Positions 34,216 through 41,094 of a DNA stretch of 64,000 nucleotides are shown here, in pieces. This DNA is from CBDBUR01 sp965209065. GTDB lineage: Bacteria; Pseudomonadota; Alphaproteobacteria; JAPOUT01; G958296285. The DNA lies in assembly GCA_965209065.1 (NCBI GenBank), contig OZ242373.1, positions 310,001 through 374,000 on the forward strand, written 5' to 3'. The stretch's first letter is position 1, and every line of letters begins with the position of its first letter. The notes beneath the pieces were generated by a model. That model saw only the letters and a program-made list of their open reading frames with translations. It did no database searches and had not been told where the DNA came from. The translations under genes and the position numbers were made by a program.

Positions 34216-35746
34216 GGAACTCGGCGGTATGTATTGGTGATAAGTCAGAGAAGCGCATATAACGATGGTCAAAATGTAAATCAACGATGCCTGTGGGTCC
34301 GTGCCGATGTTTGCCAATAATCACTTCAGCCTTATCGGTTACATGCTCCATTGCTTCTTGCCATTTGAAGAACTCTTCGCTTTCTTCATCTTGGGGTTTT
34401 TCTTGTCGTTTGTAATACTCCTCGCGGAATAGAAAGAGGACGATGTCGGCGTCTTGCTCGATGGAGCCGGATTCGCGCAAGTCGGCGAGGTGCGGGCGTT
34501 TATCATCGCGCTGCTCGGTCTGGCGCGAAAGCTGCGAGAGGGCGATAACCGGAATGTTTAAATCTTTCGCCAGCGCCTTGAGCCCTTGCGTTATTTGGCT
34601 CACTTCTTGAACGCGGTGGGCGATGTTTCGGTAGCTACTGCCGGTGGTAACAAGCTGGAGGTAATCAACCACGACCAACCCTAGCCCGCGTTGTCGCTTG
34701 AGCCTTCGCGCGCGCGCGGCAAGCGTCGGCATGGAAATCGCGCCCGTGTGGTCTATGTAAAGAGGCATTTGCTTTAGCTCATTAGAGGCGATGTTTAGAT
34801 TTTCTAAATCCTCTCTGTGTAAGCCGCCTTGCTGTATCGTGTGCGATGGCACTTGCGCTCTATCGGCAAGGATACGCATTGAAAGCTGCTCGGCTGCCAT
34901 CTCCAAAGAGAAAAAGCCAACCACCGACCCCTTGCCACCCGCGCTCTCTTCATTTTCCGCCTTGAATTTACGCGCGATATTAACAGCGATGTTTGTCGCG
35001 AAGGCAGTTTTACCCATCGCCGGTCTGCCGGCAATTATGATGAGGTCGGAAGCGCGCAAGGTGCCTAACTTCTCATCTAAATCTCTAAAGCCGGTGGAAA
35101 GCCCGGTCGTCTGCCCTTTAGAAGATAGCTCGTAAGCGGTTGTCGCGGTTTCCATCGCGCCCTCTAATGTTTGGGCAAAGCTTTGCATGCCTTCTTCATA
35201 GCTGCCGTGCTCGGCGATGTCATAAAGCGCGCTTTCGGCTTGTTCTATTTGTTGTGTGGGTGTGTTATCAATGTCGTGGGTTATCGCGCGGTTATAAACC
35301 TCTTGCCCCAATTTCATTAGCTCGCGGCGCTGGGCGTAGCTTTGGATAGCGCGCGCCCACGCAAGACTATTGACTAAAGTGCTCGCCGCGCCTTCAAGCG
35401 ACACAAGATAATGCGTGCCACCACGCTTTTTTATCTGCTCGTCGGTCTCAAAATAGGGACGGAGAGTTATCGCGGTTGCCGGCTCGTTGTTGTTGATGAG
35501 GCTGCTAATAATCTCAAAAATTTTGCTATGGAGCGGGTCGTAAAAATGTAGAGGCTTTAGAAAATCGCTTACGTGGTCGTAAAGCGTGTTATTGACCATC
35601 AAGGCACCTAATAAACCTTGCTCTATCTCGAAGTCGTAAGTGCTGGTGGTTTCTGTTGGTTCGGACGAAGCCCCTTCATGCTGAAAGGACTCTCGGGGAA
35701 GATTCTCCTTAGGGTTTTTAAGTGGTGTGATGTTGGTTTTAGACAC
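34208..35746 (-). CDS. dnaB: Replicative DNA helicase DnaB
   Basis: A 512-residue hexameric helicase: a short polar N-terminal extension (about 1-36), the helical DnaG-binding N domain (about 38-140), a linker, and the RecA-like C domain with Walker A GRPAMGKTA, Walker B VVVDYLQL, and the DLRESGSIEQDAD motif. It unwinds DNA at the fork. The start is GTG at 35746 with GGGAG about 9 nt upstream. It follows rplI by 43 nt in the ribosomal-protein operon. Confidence 0.96.
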   Translation of the reverse strand: MSKTNITPLKNPKENLPRESFQHEGASSEPTETTSTYDFEIEQGLLGALMVNNTLYDHVSDFLKPLHFYDPLHSKIFEIISSLINNNEPATAITLRPYFETDEQIKKRGGTHYLVSLEGAASTLVNSLAWARAIQSYAQRRELMKLGQEVYNRAITHDIDNTPTQQIEQAESALYDIAEHGSYEEGMQSFAQTLEGAMETATTAYELSSKGQTTGLSTGFRDLDEKLGTLRASDLIIIAGRPAMGKTAFATNIAVNIARKFKAENEESAGGKGSVVGFFSLEMAAEQLSMRILADRAQVPSHTIQQGGLHREDLENLNIASNELKQMPLYIDHTGAISMPTLAARARRLKRQRGLGLVVVDYLQLVTTGSSYRNIAHRVQEVSQITQGLKALAKDLNIPVIALSQLSRQTEQRDDKRPHLADLRESGSIEQDADIVLFLFREEYYKRQEKPQDEESEEFFKWQEAMEHVTDKAEVIIGKHRHGPTGIVDLHFDHRYMRFSDLSPIHTAEFRE

Positions 35747-35789
35747 GTTCGCTACTCCCGCTTGTTATAGCTAGAATAGGTAATTTAAT

Positions 35790-36506
35790 CTATTCATTGG
35801 ACTTTGTGTTAGAAGAATTTAAGTTATCCCCATTATTCACAGCAGGAGCTGTTTCAATTTCCCCCTCAATTTCCCCCTCAATTTTTTTGGCAGCAGGGGC
35901 GGGTGCTTCGGGCGGGGCTTCGGGCTCTTGGTTTTCTTCCTCAATTTGTTGTGCCATTTCGGTTGGCGCAGCGCCTTCGTCAAACAGGTTCTCGGCGGCT
36001 TTGTTTAACTCCTCCGCTTGCTCCTCTGCCGAGAGGGCGGCGAGCTGTCCTGCGGCGTCCTCCTCACTGCGCGCCACATTGAGCTGAACTTTCGCCACCA
36101 CTTCGGGGTGAAGGCGAACCCGCGCCTCGTGGATGCCGAGCGTTTTTATCACATTGCTAATCATCACTTGCGAGCGTTGGATAGGGCAATCGACTTCGGC
36201 TAAGGCGGAAACAATATCCTGCGCCTTCACCGAGCCGTAAAGTTGTCCGGTTTCACTCGCTTGCCGAATGAGAGTCCACGTCTTGTCATTCACTTTCTCG
36301 TGTTGAGATTGCGCAATCACAAGGGCGTCGGCATTTTGCTTTTCAAATTTTTCGCGCTCGGCTTCAAAGAAAGCGCGCGCTTCTTTGGTTGCGCGTAGAG
36401 CCTTCTTGTTCGGCAAAAGAAAATTGCGCGCGAAACCATCTTTGACACGAACGCTATCACCAATTTTGCCAAGTTTCTCAATGCGCTCTAGTAGAATGAC
36501 TTCCAT
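35790..36506 (-). CDS. rplI: Ribosomal protein bL9 with long acidic C-terminal tail
   Basis: A 238-residue bL9. The core (1 to about 150) has the N-terminal MEVILLERIEKLGKIGD domain, the long connecting helix and the C-terminal rRNA-binding domain. Typical bL9 has about 150 residues; here another 85 or so are rich in Glu, Ala, Pro and Asn. The tail contains KIEGEIEGEIE, encoded by a 12-nt tandem repeat (35854-35877). Some alphaproteobacterial bL9 proteins have extensions, but this one is long. It overlaps rpsR by 1 nt. Confidence 0.94.
   Translation of the reverse strand: MEVILLERIEKLGKIGDSVRVKDGFARNFLLPNKKALRATKEARAFFEAEREKFEKQNADALVIAQSQHEKVNDKTWTLIRQASETGQLYGSVKAQDIVSALAEVDCPIQRSQVMISNVIKTLGIHEARVRLHPEVVAKVQLNVARSEEDAAGQLAALSAEEQAEELNKAAENLFDEGAAPTEMAQQIEEENQEPEAPPEAPAPAAKKIEGEIEGEIETAPAVNNGDNLNSSNTKSNE
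35854..35877. repeat. 12-nt tandem duplication in the rplI tail
   Basis: TCAATTTCCCCC occurs twice in a row, followed by a partial third copy (TCAATTT). It encodes the repeated GEIE of the bL9 tail in frame. Confidence 0.85.
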
Positions 36507-36985
36507 TAGGTTTTTTCTCCCTCACGAGTTTCATCTTCAAAAGGAACAGGCTCTGGAGCAGTCTCGACTGGTGCAGGTTCAGCTGGCGCAGGTTCAGCTG
36601 GAGCAGACTCGACTGGAACAGCCTCGGCTGGGGCAGCATCGGCTGGTGCAGCCTCGACTGGAACAGCCTCGGCTGGCACAAACCCTTCGCTACGCGGCTT
36701 GGGAGGTTTATCCTCACGCAGATAGGGCATTAAAGCCAAAAAGCGCGAGCGTTTTATCTCACGCGCCAAGACTCTTTGCTTCTTTTGTGAAACGAGAGTA
36801 ATACGGCTCGGCGTCATTTTGCCTTGCTCGGAAACGAAACGCTCAAGCAAACGCGCATCTTTGTAATCAATTTTAGGCGCGCCCTCACCAGAGAAGGGGC
36901 AGTTCTTATTCTTGTCGTGCTTCAAAGGCATCTGGTTTAAGGCAATGAGTTTGCCCTTACCGAGTTTTCTTCTTTTTTTACGCAT
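36506..36985 (-). CDS. rpsR: Ribosomal protein bS18 with repetitive Ala/Pro/Glu tail
   Basis: A 159-residue bS18, about twice the normal 75-90. Residues 1-92 hold the usual protein, including CPFSGEGAPKIDYKD (29-43), the SRITLVSQKKQR segment and the KRSRFLALMPY end. Residues 93-159 are a low-complexity extension of about eight five-residue repeats based on APAEP/VPVEA, encoded by a 15-nt tandem array (36558-36680). The frame is intact, so the tail is probably translated. It overlaps rpsF by 8 nt. bS18 sits at the 30S platform next to bS6, whose tail is also extended. Confidence 0.93.
   Translation of the reverse strand: MRKKRRKLGKGKLIALNQMPLKHDKNKNCPFSGEGAPKIDYKDARLLERFVSEQGKMTPSRITLVSQKKQRVLAREIKRSRFLALMPYLREDKPPKPRSEGFVPAEAVPVEAAPADAAPAEAVPVESAPAEPAPAEPAPVETAPEPVPFEDETREGEKT
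36558..36680. repeat. Eight-copy 15-nt tandem array inside rpsR
   Basis: Eight consecutive 15-nt units of the form GCAG-CTCG/TTCAG-CTGG (plus strand) run from 36558 to 36677, with one further partial unit. Units differ by one to three bases, mostly at positions that keep the repeated Ala-Pro-Glu/Val pattern. All units are in frame with bS18. Confidence 0.88.
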
Positions 36986-37433
36986 CGCTTTTACCTTCTT
37001 CTTGCTTTGGTTCTGGTGCCTGCTCTAGTGGAGGTTCTTCCTCTACAGGCGGAGCGCTATCGGCTTTATACTCGCCTTTTGGGGAGTCTTCGCTTTCACT
37101 GCTTTCTTTATCCTTGCGCTTCATTTGGATAGAGGGGTTTTCGTCAAGTTCATCGACCCGCAGGGTGAGAAAGCGCAAAATATCTTCGTGTAGCTTCATC
37201 TGGCGTTCCATTTCGCCGACATCGCTAGGGTTCGCGGTGATATTCATCAAGAGATAATGTCCCTTGTCGTTCTTTTTAATCGGGTAGGCGAGGTCTTTCA
37301 GCCCCCAGTATTCGGTCTTGCCGACAGAGCCGCCGCCTTTGGTCAGCGTAGCACCAAATTCCTCGGCAAGCGCTTGGGCGCGTTGCGAGGAAACTTCTGG
37401 GCGCACGATAAAAACATGCTCATAAAAGTTCAT
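36978..37433 (-). CDS. rpsF: Ribosomal protein bS6 with acidic C-terminal tail
   Basis: A 151-residue bS6. The ferredoxin-like core (1 to about 97: MNFYEHVFIVRPEVS, EYWGLKDLAYPIKK) is standard; residues 98-151 form a charged, proline- and glutamate-rich tail. E. coli bS6 also has an acidic C terminus modified by glutamylation (RimK), so acidic tails are known, but this one is longer. AGAGG precedes the ATG. It is the first gene of rpsF-rpsR-rplI-dnaB-alr. Confidence 0.95.
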   Translation of the reverse strand: MNFYEHVFIVRPEVSSQRAQALAEEFGATLTKGGGSVGKTEYWGLKDLAYPIKKNDKGHYLLMNITANPSDVGEMERQMKLHEDILRFLTLRVDELDENPSIQMKRKDKESSESEDSPKGEYKADSAPPVEEEPPLEQAPEPKQEEGKSDA

Positions 37434-37460
37434 AGAGCCTCTTTTTGTGATAGTTTAGAG

Positions 37461-37479
37461 CTTATAGCACAATATAGCA
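37461..37479 (-). promoter_or_regulatory. Two adjacent extended -10 elements upstream of rpsF
   Basis: On the minus strand TGCTATATT (37471-37479) is followed at once by GTGCTATAAG (37461-37470). Either could serve as the -10 of the ribosomal operon; the proximal one lies 27 nt before the rpsF ATG. The intergenic gap to fabD is only 60 bp, so the fabD promoter must lie in the same space. Confidence 0.5.
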
Positions 37480-37493
37480 GAAAGGGCGAGGAT

Positions 37494-38423
37494 ATGAAAG
37501 CATTTATTTTTCCCGGACAGGGCTCTCAGGCTTTGGGTATGGGGCGCGCGCTTGCCGAAGCCTACCCTGCCGCCCGCGAGGTGTTCGAGCAAGTAGATGA
37601 CGCGCTCGGCGAGAAATTATCTAGCATTATGTGGGGGGAAGACGGCGAGAAATTAACCCTAACCGCCAACGCCCAGCCTGCTTTGATGGCGGTGAGCTGC
37701 GCGGTCGCGCGGGTGCTAGAGGCGGAGGGAAAGCCCCTCGCCGAGCTAGGAAAATTCGCCGCCGGGCACTCTTTGGGCGAGTATTCCGCGCTCATTGCGG
37801 TGGGCGCGCTCAAGCTGGACGATGGGGCAAAGCTCCTGCGCTTGCGCGGGGAGGCGATGCAGGAAGCCGTCCCTCTTGGTAAGGGCGCGATGGCGGCTTT
37901 GCTCGGGCTTGAGTTTGAGGCGGTTGCCGAATTTATGCAGAAAATCGAGGGTGCTACGATTGCCAACGATAACGCCATCGGGCAAATTGTTATTAGCGGC
38001 ACGAAAGAGGCGGTCGCGCAAGCCGTTGAGCTCGCCAAAGAAAAAGGCGCGAAGCGTGCGATGATGCTTGATGTTAGCGCGCCTTTTCACTGCCCCTTGA
38101 TGAAGCCCGCCGCCGATAAAATGCAAGCCGCTCTCGCCGATATAAATTTCGCCGAGCCGCAACTGCCGATTGTGGAGAACATGCTCGCCGCGCCGACACA
38201 AGACAAGGAAGCCTTGCGCACGCTTCTTGTCGAGCAAATCACCGGGTGTGTGCGCTGGCGCGAATCTATCACTTTTATGGCAGCGGAGGGCGTCGCCGAA
38301 TTTTACGAAATAGGCACGGGCAAAGTGCTAAGCGGAATGATAAAGCGTATCGTTAAAGAGGCAAGCGGGGTTAGTGTTGGTTCAAAAGAAGAAATTGAAA
38401 AATTTCTAACAGACAATAAATAA
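37494..38423 (+). CDS. fabD: Malonyl-CoA-ACP transacylase (FabD)
   Basis: A 309-residue acyltransferase that loads malonyl groups onto ACP for fatty-acid synthesis. GQGSQ (8-12) forms the oxyanion loop; nucleophilic S93 is in GHSLGEYSAL; the catalytic histidine lies in SAPFHCPLM. The ATG at 37494 has AGGGCGAGG upstream; the open frame back to 37257 is only antisense to rpsF. It is followed by fabG after 13 nt. Confidence 0.95.
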   Translation: MKAFIFPGQGSQALGMGRALAEAYPAAREVFEQVDDALGEKLSSIMWGEDGEKLTLTANAQPALMAVSCAVARVLEAEGKPLAELGKFAAGHSLGEYSALIAVGALKLDDGAKLLRLRGEAMQEAVPLGKGAMAALLGLEFEAVAEFMQKIEGATIANDNAIGQIVISGTKEAVAQAVELAKEKGAKRAMMLDVSAPFHCPLMKPAADKMQAALADINFAEPQLPIVENMLAAPTQDKEALRTLLVEQITGCVRWRESITFMAAEGVAEFYEIGTGKVLSGMIKRIVKEASGVSVGSKEEIEKFLTDNK

Positions 38424-38436
38424 CAAAGGAGGCTTT

Positions 38437-39174
38437 ATGGCAAAACTAGAAAACAAACGCGCTTTAATCACTGGCGCATCAGGCGGCATCGGGGCGGCGA
38501 TTGCGCAGGCTTTACATAAAGAGGGCGCGGAAGTTGTCATCTCTGGCAGACGCGAGGACGCCCTGCAAGCGCTCGCGAAAATTTTAGGCGAACGATGCCA
38601 CATCATCACCGCCGCTCTGGATAAACGCGAAGACCTCACCGCGCTCGCCAAAGAGGCTGAGAAAACAATGGGCGCGGTCGATATTCTTATCAATAACGCT
38701 GGGCATACCAGCGATAACCTCGCGATTAGAATGAGCGATGAGGCATGGGATAGCGTGCTTGAAGTAGATTTAACCGCCGCCTTTTTATTGGCGCGCGCTT
38801 GCTTGCGCGGAATGATGAAACAACGCTGGGGACGCATCATCTCTATTACGTCTGTTGTTGCTGAAATGGGAAATGCCGGTCAGGCGAACTATGCTGCCGC
38901 GAAAGCCGGCCTCACCGCGATGACGAAATCTCTCGCGCGCGAAATAGCCAATCGCGGTATCACTGTGAATGCTATCGCACCAGGTTTTATCAAAACCGCG
39001 ATGACTGATGCGCTTAGCGAACAGCAACGCGCTACGCTTGCCGAGACCATTCCCGCCAGCCGCTTTGGCGAGCCGAATGACATCGCCGCCGCCGCACTTT
39101 TTCTCGCGAGTGATGATGCCGCTTATATCACCGGGCAAACGCTCCACGTGAATGGCGGTATGGTTATGCCCTAA
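38437..39174 (+). CDS. fabG: 3-oxoacyl-ACP reductase (FabG)
   Basis: A 245-residue NADPH-dependent reductase of the SDR family. It has TGASGGIG (12-19), NNAG, serine in SITSV and YAAAK, and the C terminus LHVNGGMVMP usual for FabG. AGGAGG lies 6 nt before the ATG. In most Proteobacteria fabD-fabG continues with acpP and fabF; here the strand ends after fabG and the next genes are convergent, so acpP must be elsewhere. Confidence 0.95.
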   Translation: MAKLENKRALITGASGGIGAAIAQALHKEGAEVVISGRREDALQALAKILGERCHIITAALDKREDLTALAKEAEKTMGAVDILINNAGHTSDNLAIRMSDEAWDSVLEVDLTAAFLLARACLRGMMKQRWGRIISITSVVAEMGNAGQANYAAAKAGLTAMTKSLAREIANRGITVNAIAPGFIKTAMTDALSEQQRATLAETIPASRFGEPNDIAAAALFLASDDAAYITGQTLHVNGGMVMP

Positions 39175-39183
39175 AGGAATCTT

Positions 39184-39255
39184 TTAACGCTGCGTGAGCT
39201 TGAACTCTTAACGCTGGGTGAGCTTGAACTCTTAACGCTGGGTGAGCTTGAACTC
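39184..39255. repeat. 24-nt triplicate covering the 3' end of the MotB-like gene
   Basis: Three 24-nt units (39184-39207, 39208-39231, 39232-39255) follow directly; the last two are identical and the first differs by one base. The innermost unit is the final 24 nt of the MotB-like gene (encoding EFKLTQR and the stop), so the gene's end including TAA is triplicated downstream of its own stop codon. Confidence 0.93.
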
Positions 39256-40200
39256 TATGCGCCGATTGCGCCGCCACTCATTGGGGTTGGTCGCGCTCTT
39301 TAATGGGTGATACTGCCCAAACCCCGCCGCCACCAGATTTTGCGGCGGAACGCCTTGCTCCACCAAAAATTCAACCACCGCCAACGACCGCGCCACCGAT
39401 AAATGCCAGTTAGACGGAAATGCCTTCGTCTTGATAGGCTGAATATCGGTATGACCATCGACCCGCAAAACCCAAGAAACTTTAGGCGGAATAGAACGGC
39501 GCACATCATTGATAACGCGCGCAACCTTGCCTAGCTGCACCTTGCCTTGACGCGAAACCCGCGCCTCTCCCGACCGAAACAAAACCTCTGATTGTAAAAT
39601 AAATCTATCATCAACAATCTCAAAATCTTTTCTGTCGCGTAAAATATCGCGCAGCGCCTCCATAAAGGCAGAGCGATAACGCGCTAACTCTTGAACCTTG
39701 CTCGCCAAAGCCGTGTTGAGCCGCTTGCCGAGCTCTTTTATTTGCGCTTGAGACTTTTTGTCCTTCGCCTCGCTTGCTTGGAGCGCGGCTTCTAATGCCG
39801 CAAGCTGCTTTCTTAACTGCGCGAGCTGCCGATTCAATAAAACCAACCGCGCGTTCGCTTTTTCTTTAGCCGCCTTCTCTCCCGTCAAAGCGGAGGCGAG
39901 TGCCTTGTTGTTTTTTTTCGTTTTTTCTAAAGAGGCAACGAGCTCCGCCAATTCGGTTTTATAGTTTTCGCTCGTCACCTTTTCTAATGCCAGCAGTTGC
40001 GCTAACTCGGCGATGCGCGTTTCTAATTGCGTTATCGTTTTATCCTTGCCCGAAAGCAAATTGCCCAAGGTAAATTGCCCGACAACAAACAGCGCAAGCA
40101 AAAAAGTAATGACAAGCAACAAGGTTGCCATCGCATCAACAAAACCGGGCCAGAAATCTAACGGCGCGCGCGCGCGCGAGCGTCTGGCGAGACGCGCCAT
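39232..40200 (-). CDS. MotB/OmpA-like peptidoglycan-binding membrane protein
   Basis: A 322-residue protein: an N-terminal MotB-type plug and helix (PGFVDAMATLLLVITFLL, residues 18-35, with an aspartate at the membrane edge), a long coiled coil (about 52-190) and a C-terminal OmpA-like peptidoglycan-binding domain (about 205-322, with VDGHTDIQPI and RRNRRIEF). This architecture is that of stator B subunits driven by ion flow. It is the partner of the ExbB-like gene just upstream (1-nt overlap). No flagellar genes are nearby. Its role in Alphaproteobacteria is not established. Confidence 0.85.
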   Translation of the reverse strand: MARLARRSRARAPLDFWPGFVDAMATLLLVITFLLALFVVGQFTLGNLLSGKDKTITQLETRIAELAQLLALEKVTSENYKTELAELVASLEKTKKNNKALASALTGEKAAKEKANARLVLLNRQLAQLRKQLAALEAALQASEAKDKKSQAQIKELGKRLNTALASKVQELARYRSAFMEALRDILRDRKDFEIVDDRFILQSEVLFRSGEARVSRQGKVQLGKVARVINDVRRSIPPKVSWVLRVDGHTDIQPIKTKAFPSNWHLSVARSLAVVEFLVEQGVPPQNLVAAGFGQYHPLKSATNPNEWRRNRRIEFKLTQR

Positions 40201-41024
40201 TATTGACCTCGCAATTTAGCCAAAAGTTGGTCAAGCGATTCAGCCACCTCGCTGATGGCAGCTTGCGATTGACCCGCCGAAATATCGGGCAGGGCGGCGC
40301 CATCAAGCGCGAAACGCGCCGAAGTTGAAAGCCAATCCTCCAACTCCATCACAAAGCGGTTTTGCGCCTGCCCTAGCTGTAAGTCTAAAAAACCCAAAAG
40401 CAGCGAGCCGGCTAAACCAAAAAGCGAAGAGGAAAAAGCCGTCCCCATTCCCGCCAGAGGCTTTTTCAACCCGGCGATAAGCTGTGAAAACAAAACCGCA
40501 GATTGCCCGCCTTGTTCGCTCAACGAGGCGATTAAATCACCCACCGAGCTAATCGTAATCAAAAGCCCCCAAAAAGTTCCAAGCAGCCCCAAAAAAACCA
40601 GCAAGCCAATCATATAACGCAAAATTTCTCGCGTTTCTTCCATTCGCGCCGAAACGGAATCCATAATAGAGGCAAGGCTCGTTTGCGTTAAAACCAGCTT
40701 CCCACCTGAGCGCATCACCATCGCCGCAAGCGGCGCCAGCAACTTAGGCGAAGGCACAGCAGCACCCGTGCCAGAGCTTAAAACATTCACCCAGCGAATC
40801 TCAGGCAGCAAAATCAGCACATAGCGAAAGGCATAAATCGCGCCGAGCACAAACACAAGCACGATAAGCCCGTTCAGCAGAGGGTTCGCATTAAAAAAAA
40901 CCGACAACCGATTGGCAGGCGCGCTCAACGCGGCAACCGCCGCGAGGCTTATAAATAAAAAAACCACCATGCGCACAATATAAGTCGAGGGCGCCGATAG
41001 GGGGGTGGCACTAGGATTAAACAT
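40200..41024 (-). CDS. MotA/TolQ/ExbB-like proton-channel family membrane protein
   Basis: A 274-residue membrane protein with two N-terminal hydrophobic segments (about 18-38 and 50-73), then a cytoplasmic stretch, and a helix pair (about 138-165 and 193-220) with the FLGLLGTFWGLL and GMGTAFSSSLFGLAG segments typical of the MotA/TolQ/ExbB channel. With the adjacent MotB/OmpA-like protein it would form a peptidoglycan-anchored, ion-driven motor. The resemblance in layout to ZorA/ZorB defence motors is noted, but ZorA proteins usually have a very long cytoplasmic tail, which is absent here. Confidence 0.8.
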   Translation of the reverse strand: MFNPSATPLSAPSTYIVRMVVFLFISLAAVAALSAPANRLSVFFNANPLLNGLIVLVFVLGAIYAFRYVLILLPEIRWVNVLSSGTGAAVPSPKLLAPLAAMVMRSGGKLVLTQTSLASIMDSVSARMEETREILRYMIGLLVFLGLLGTFWGLLITISSVGDLIASLSEQGGQSAVLFSQLIAGLKKPLAGMGTAFSSSLFGLAGSLLLGFLDLQLGQAQNRFVMELEDWLSTSARFALDGAALPDISAGQSQAAISEVAESLDQLLAKLRGQ

Positions 41025-41060
41025 AAAGAATCATAACATATTCACGGGACATATATTAGA

Positions 41061-41088
41061 TTAACCAAAAGAATAAAATTGCTATACT
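41061..41088 (+). promoter_or_regulatory. Promoter of the methyltransferase-HNH gene
   Basis: TTAACC (41061-41066), a 16-nt spacer and TATACT (41083-41088) preceded by TGC. The -10 box ends 6 nt before the ATG at 41095, so transcription would start at or within a base or two of the start codon. No Shine-Dalgarno is present, which fits a leaderless message. Confidence 0.55.
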
Positions 41089-41094
41089 AAAAGA

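Noticed and set aside
36558..36680. CRISPR-like array
   Set aside because: Units are 15 nt, contiguous, without spacers, and in frame with rpsR.
37257..37493. N-terminal extension of FabD
   Set aside because: It is antisense to rpsF; the family start is at 37494 with a Shine-Dalgarno.
39232..41024. ZorA/ZorB anti-phage system
   Set aside because: The MotA-like protein lacks the long cytoplasmic tail, and no ZorC, ZorD or ZorE gene is present; a general envelope motor is more likely.
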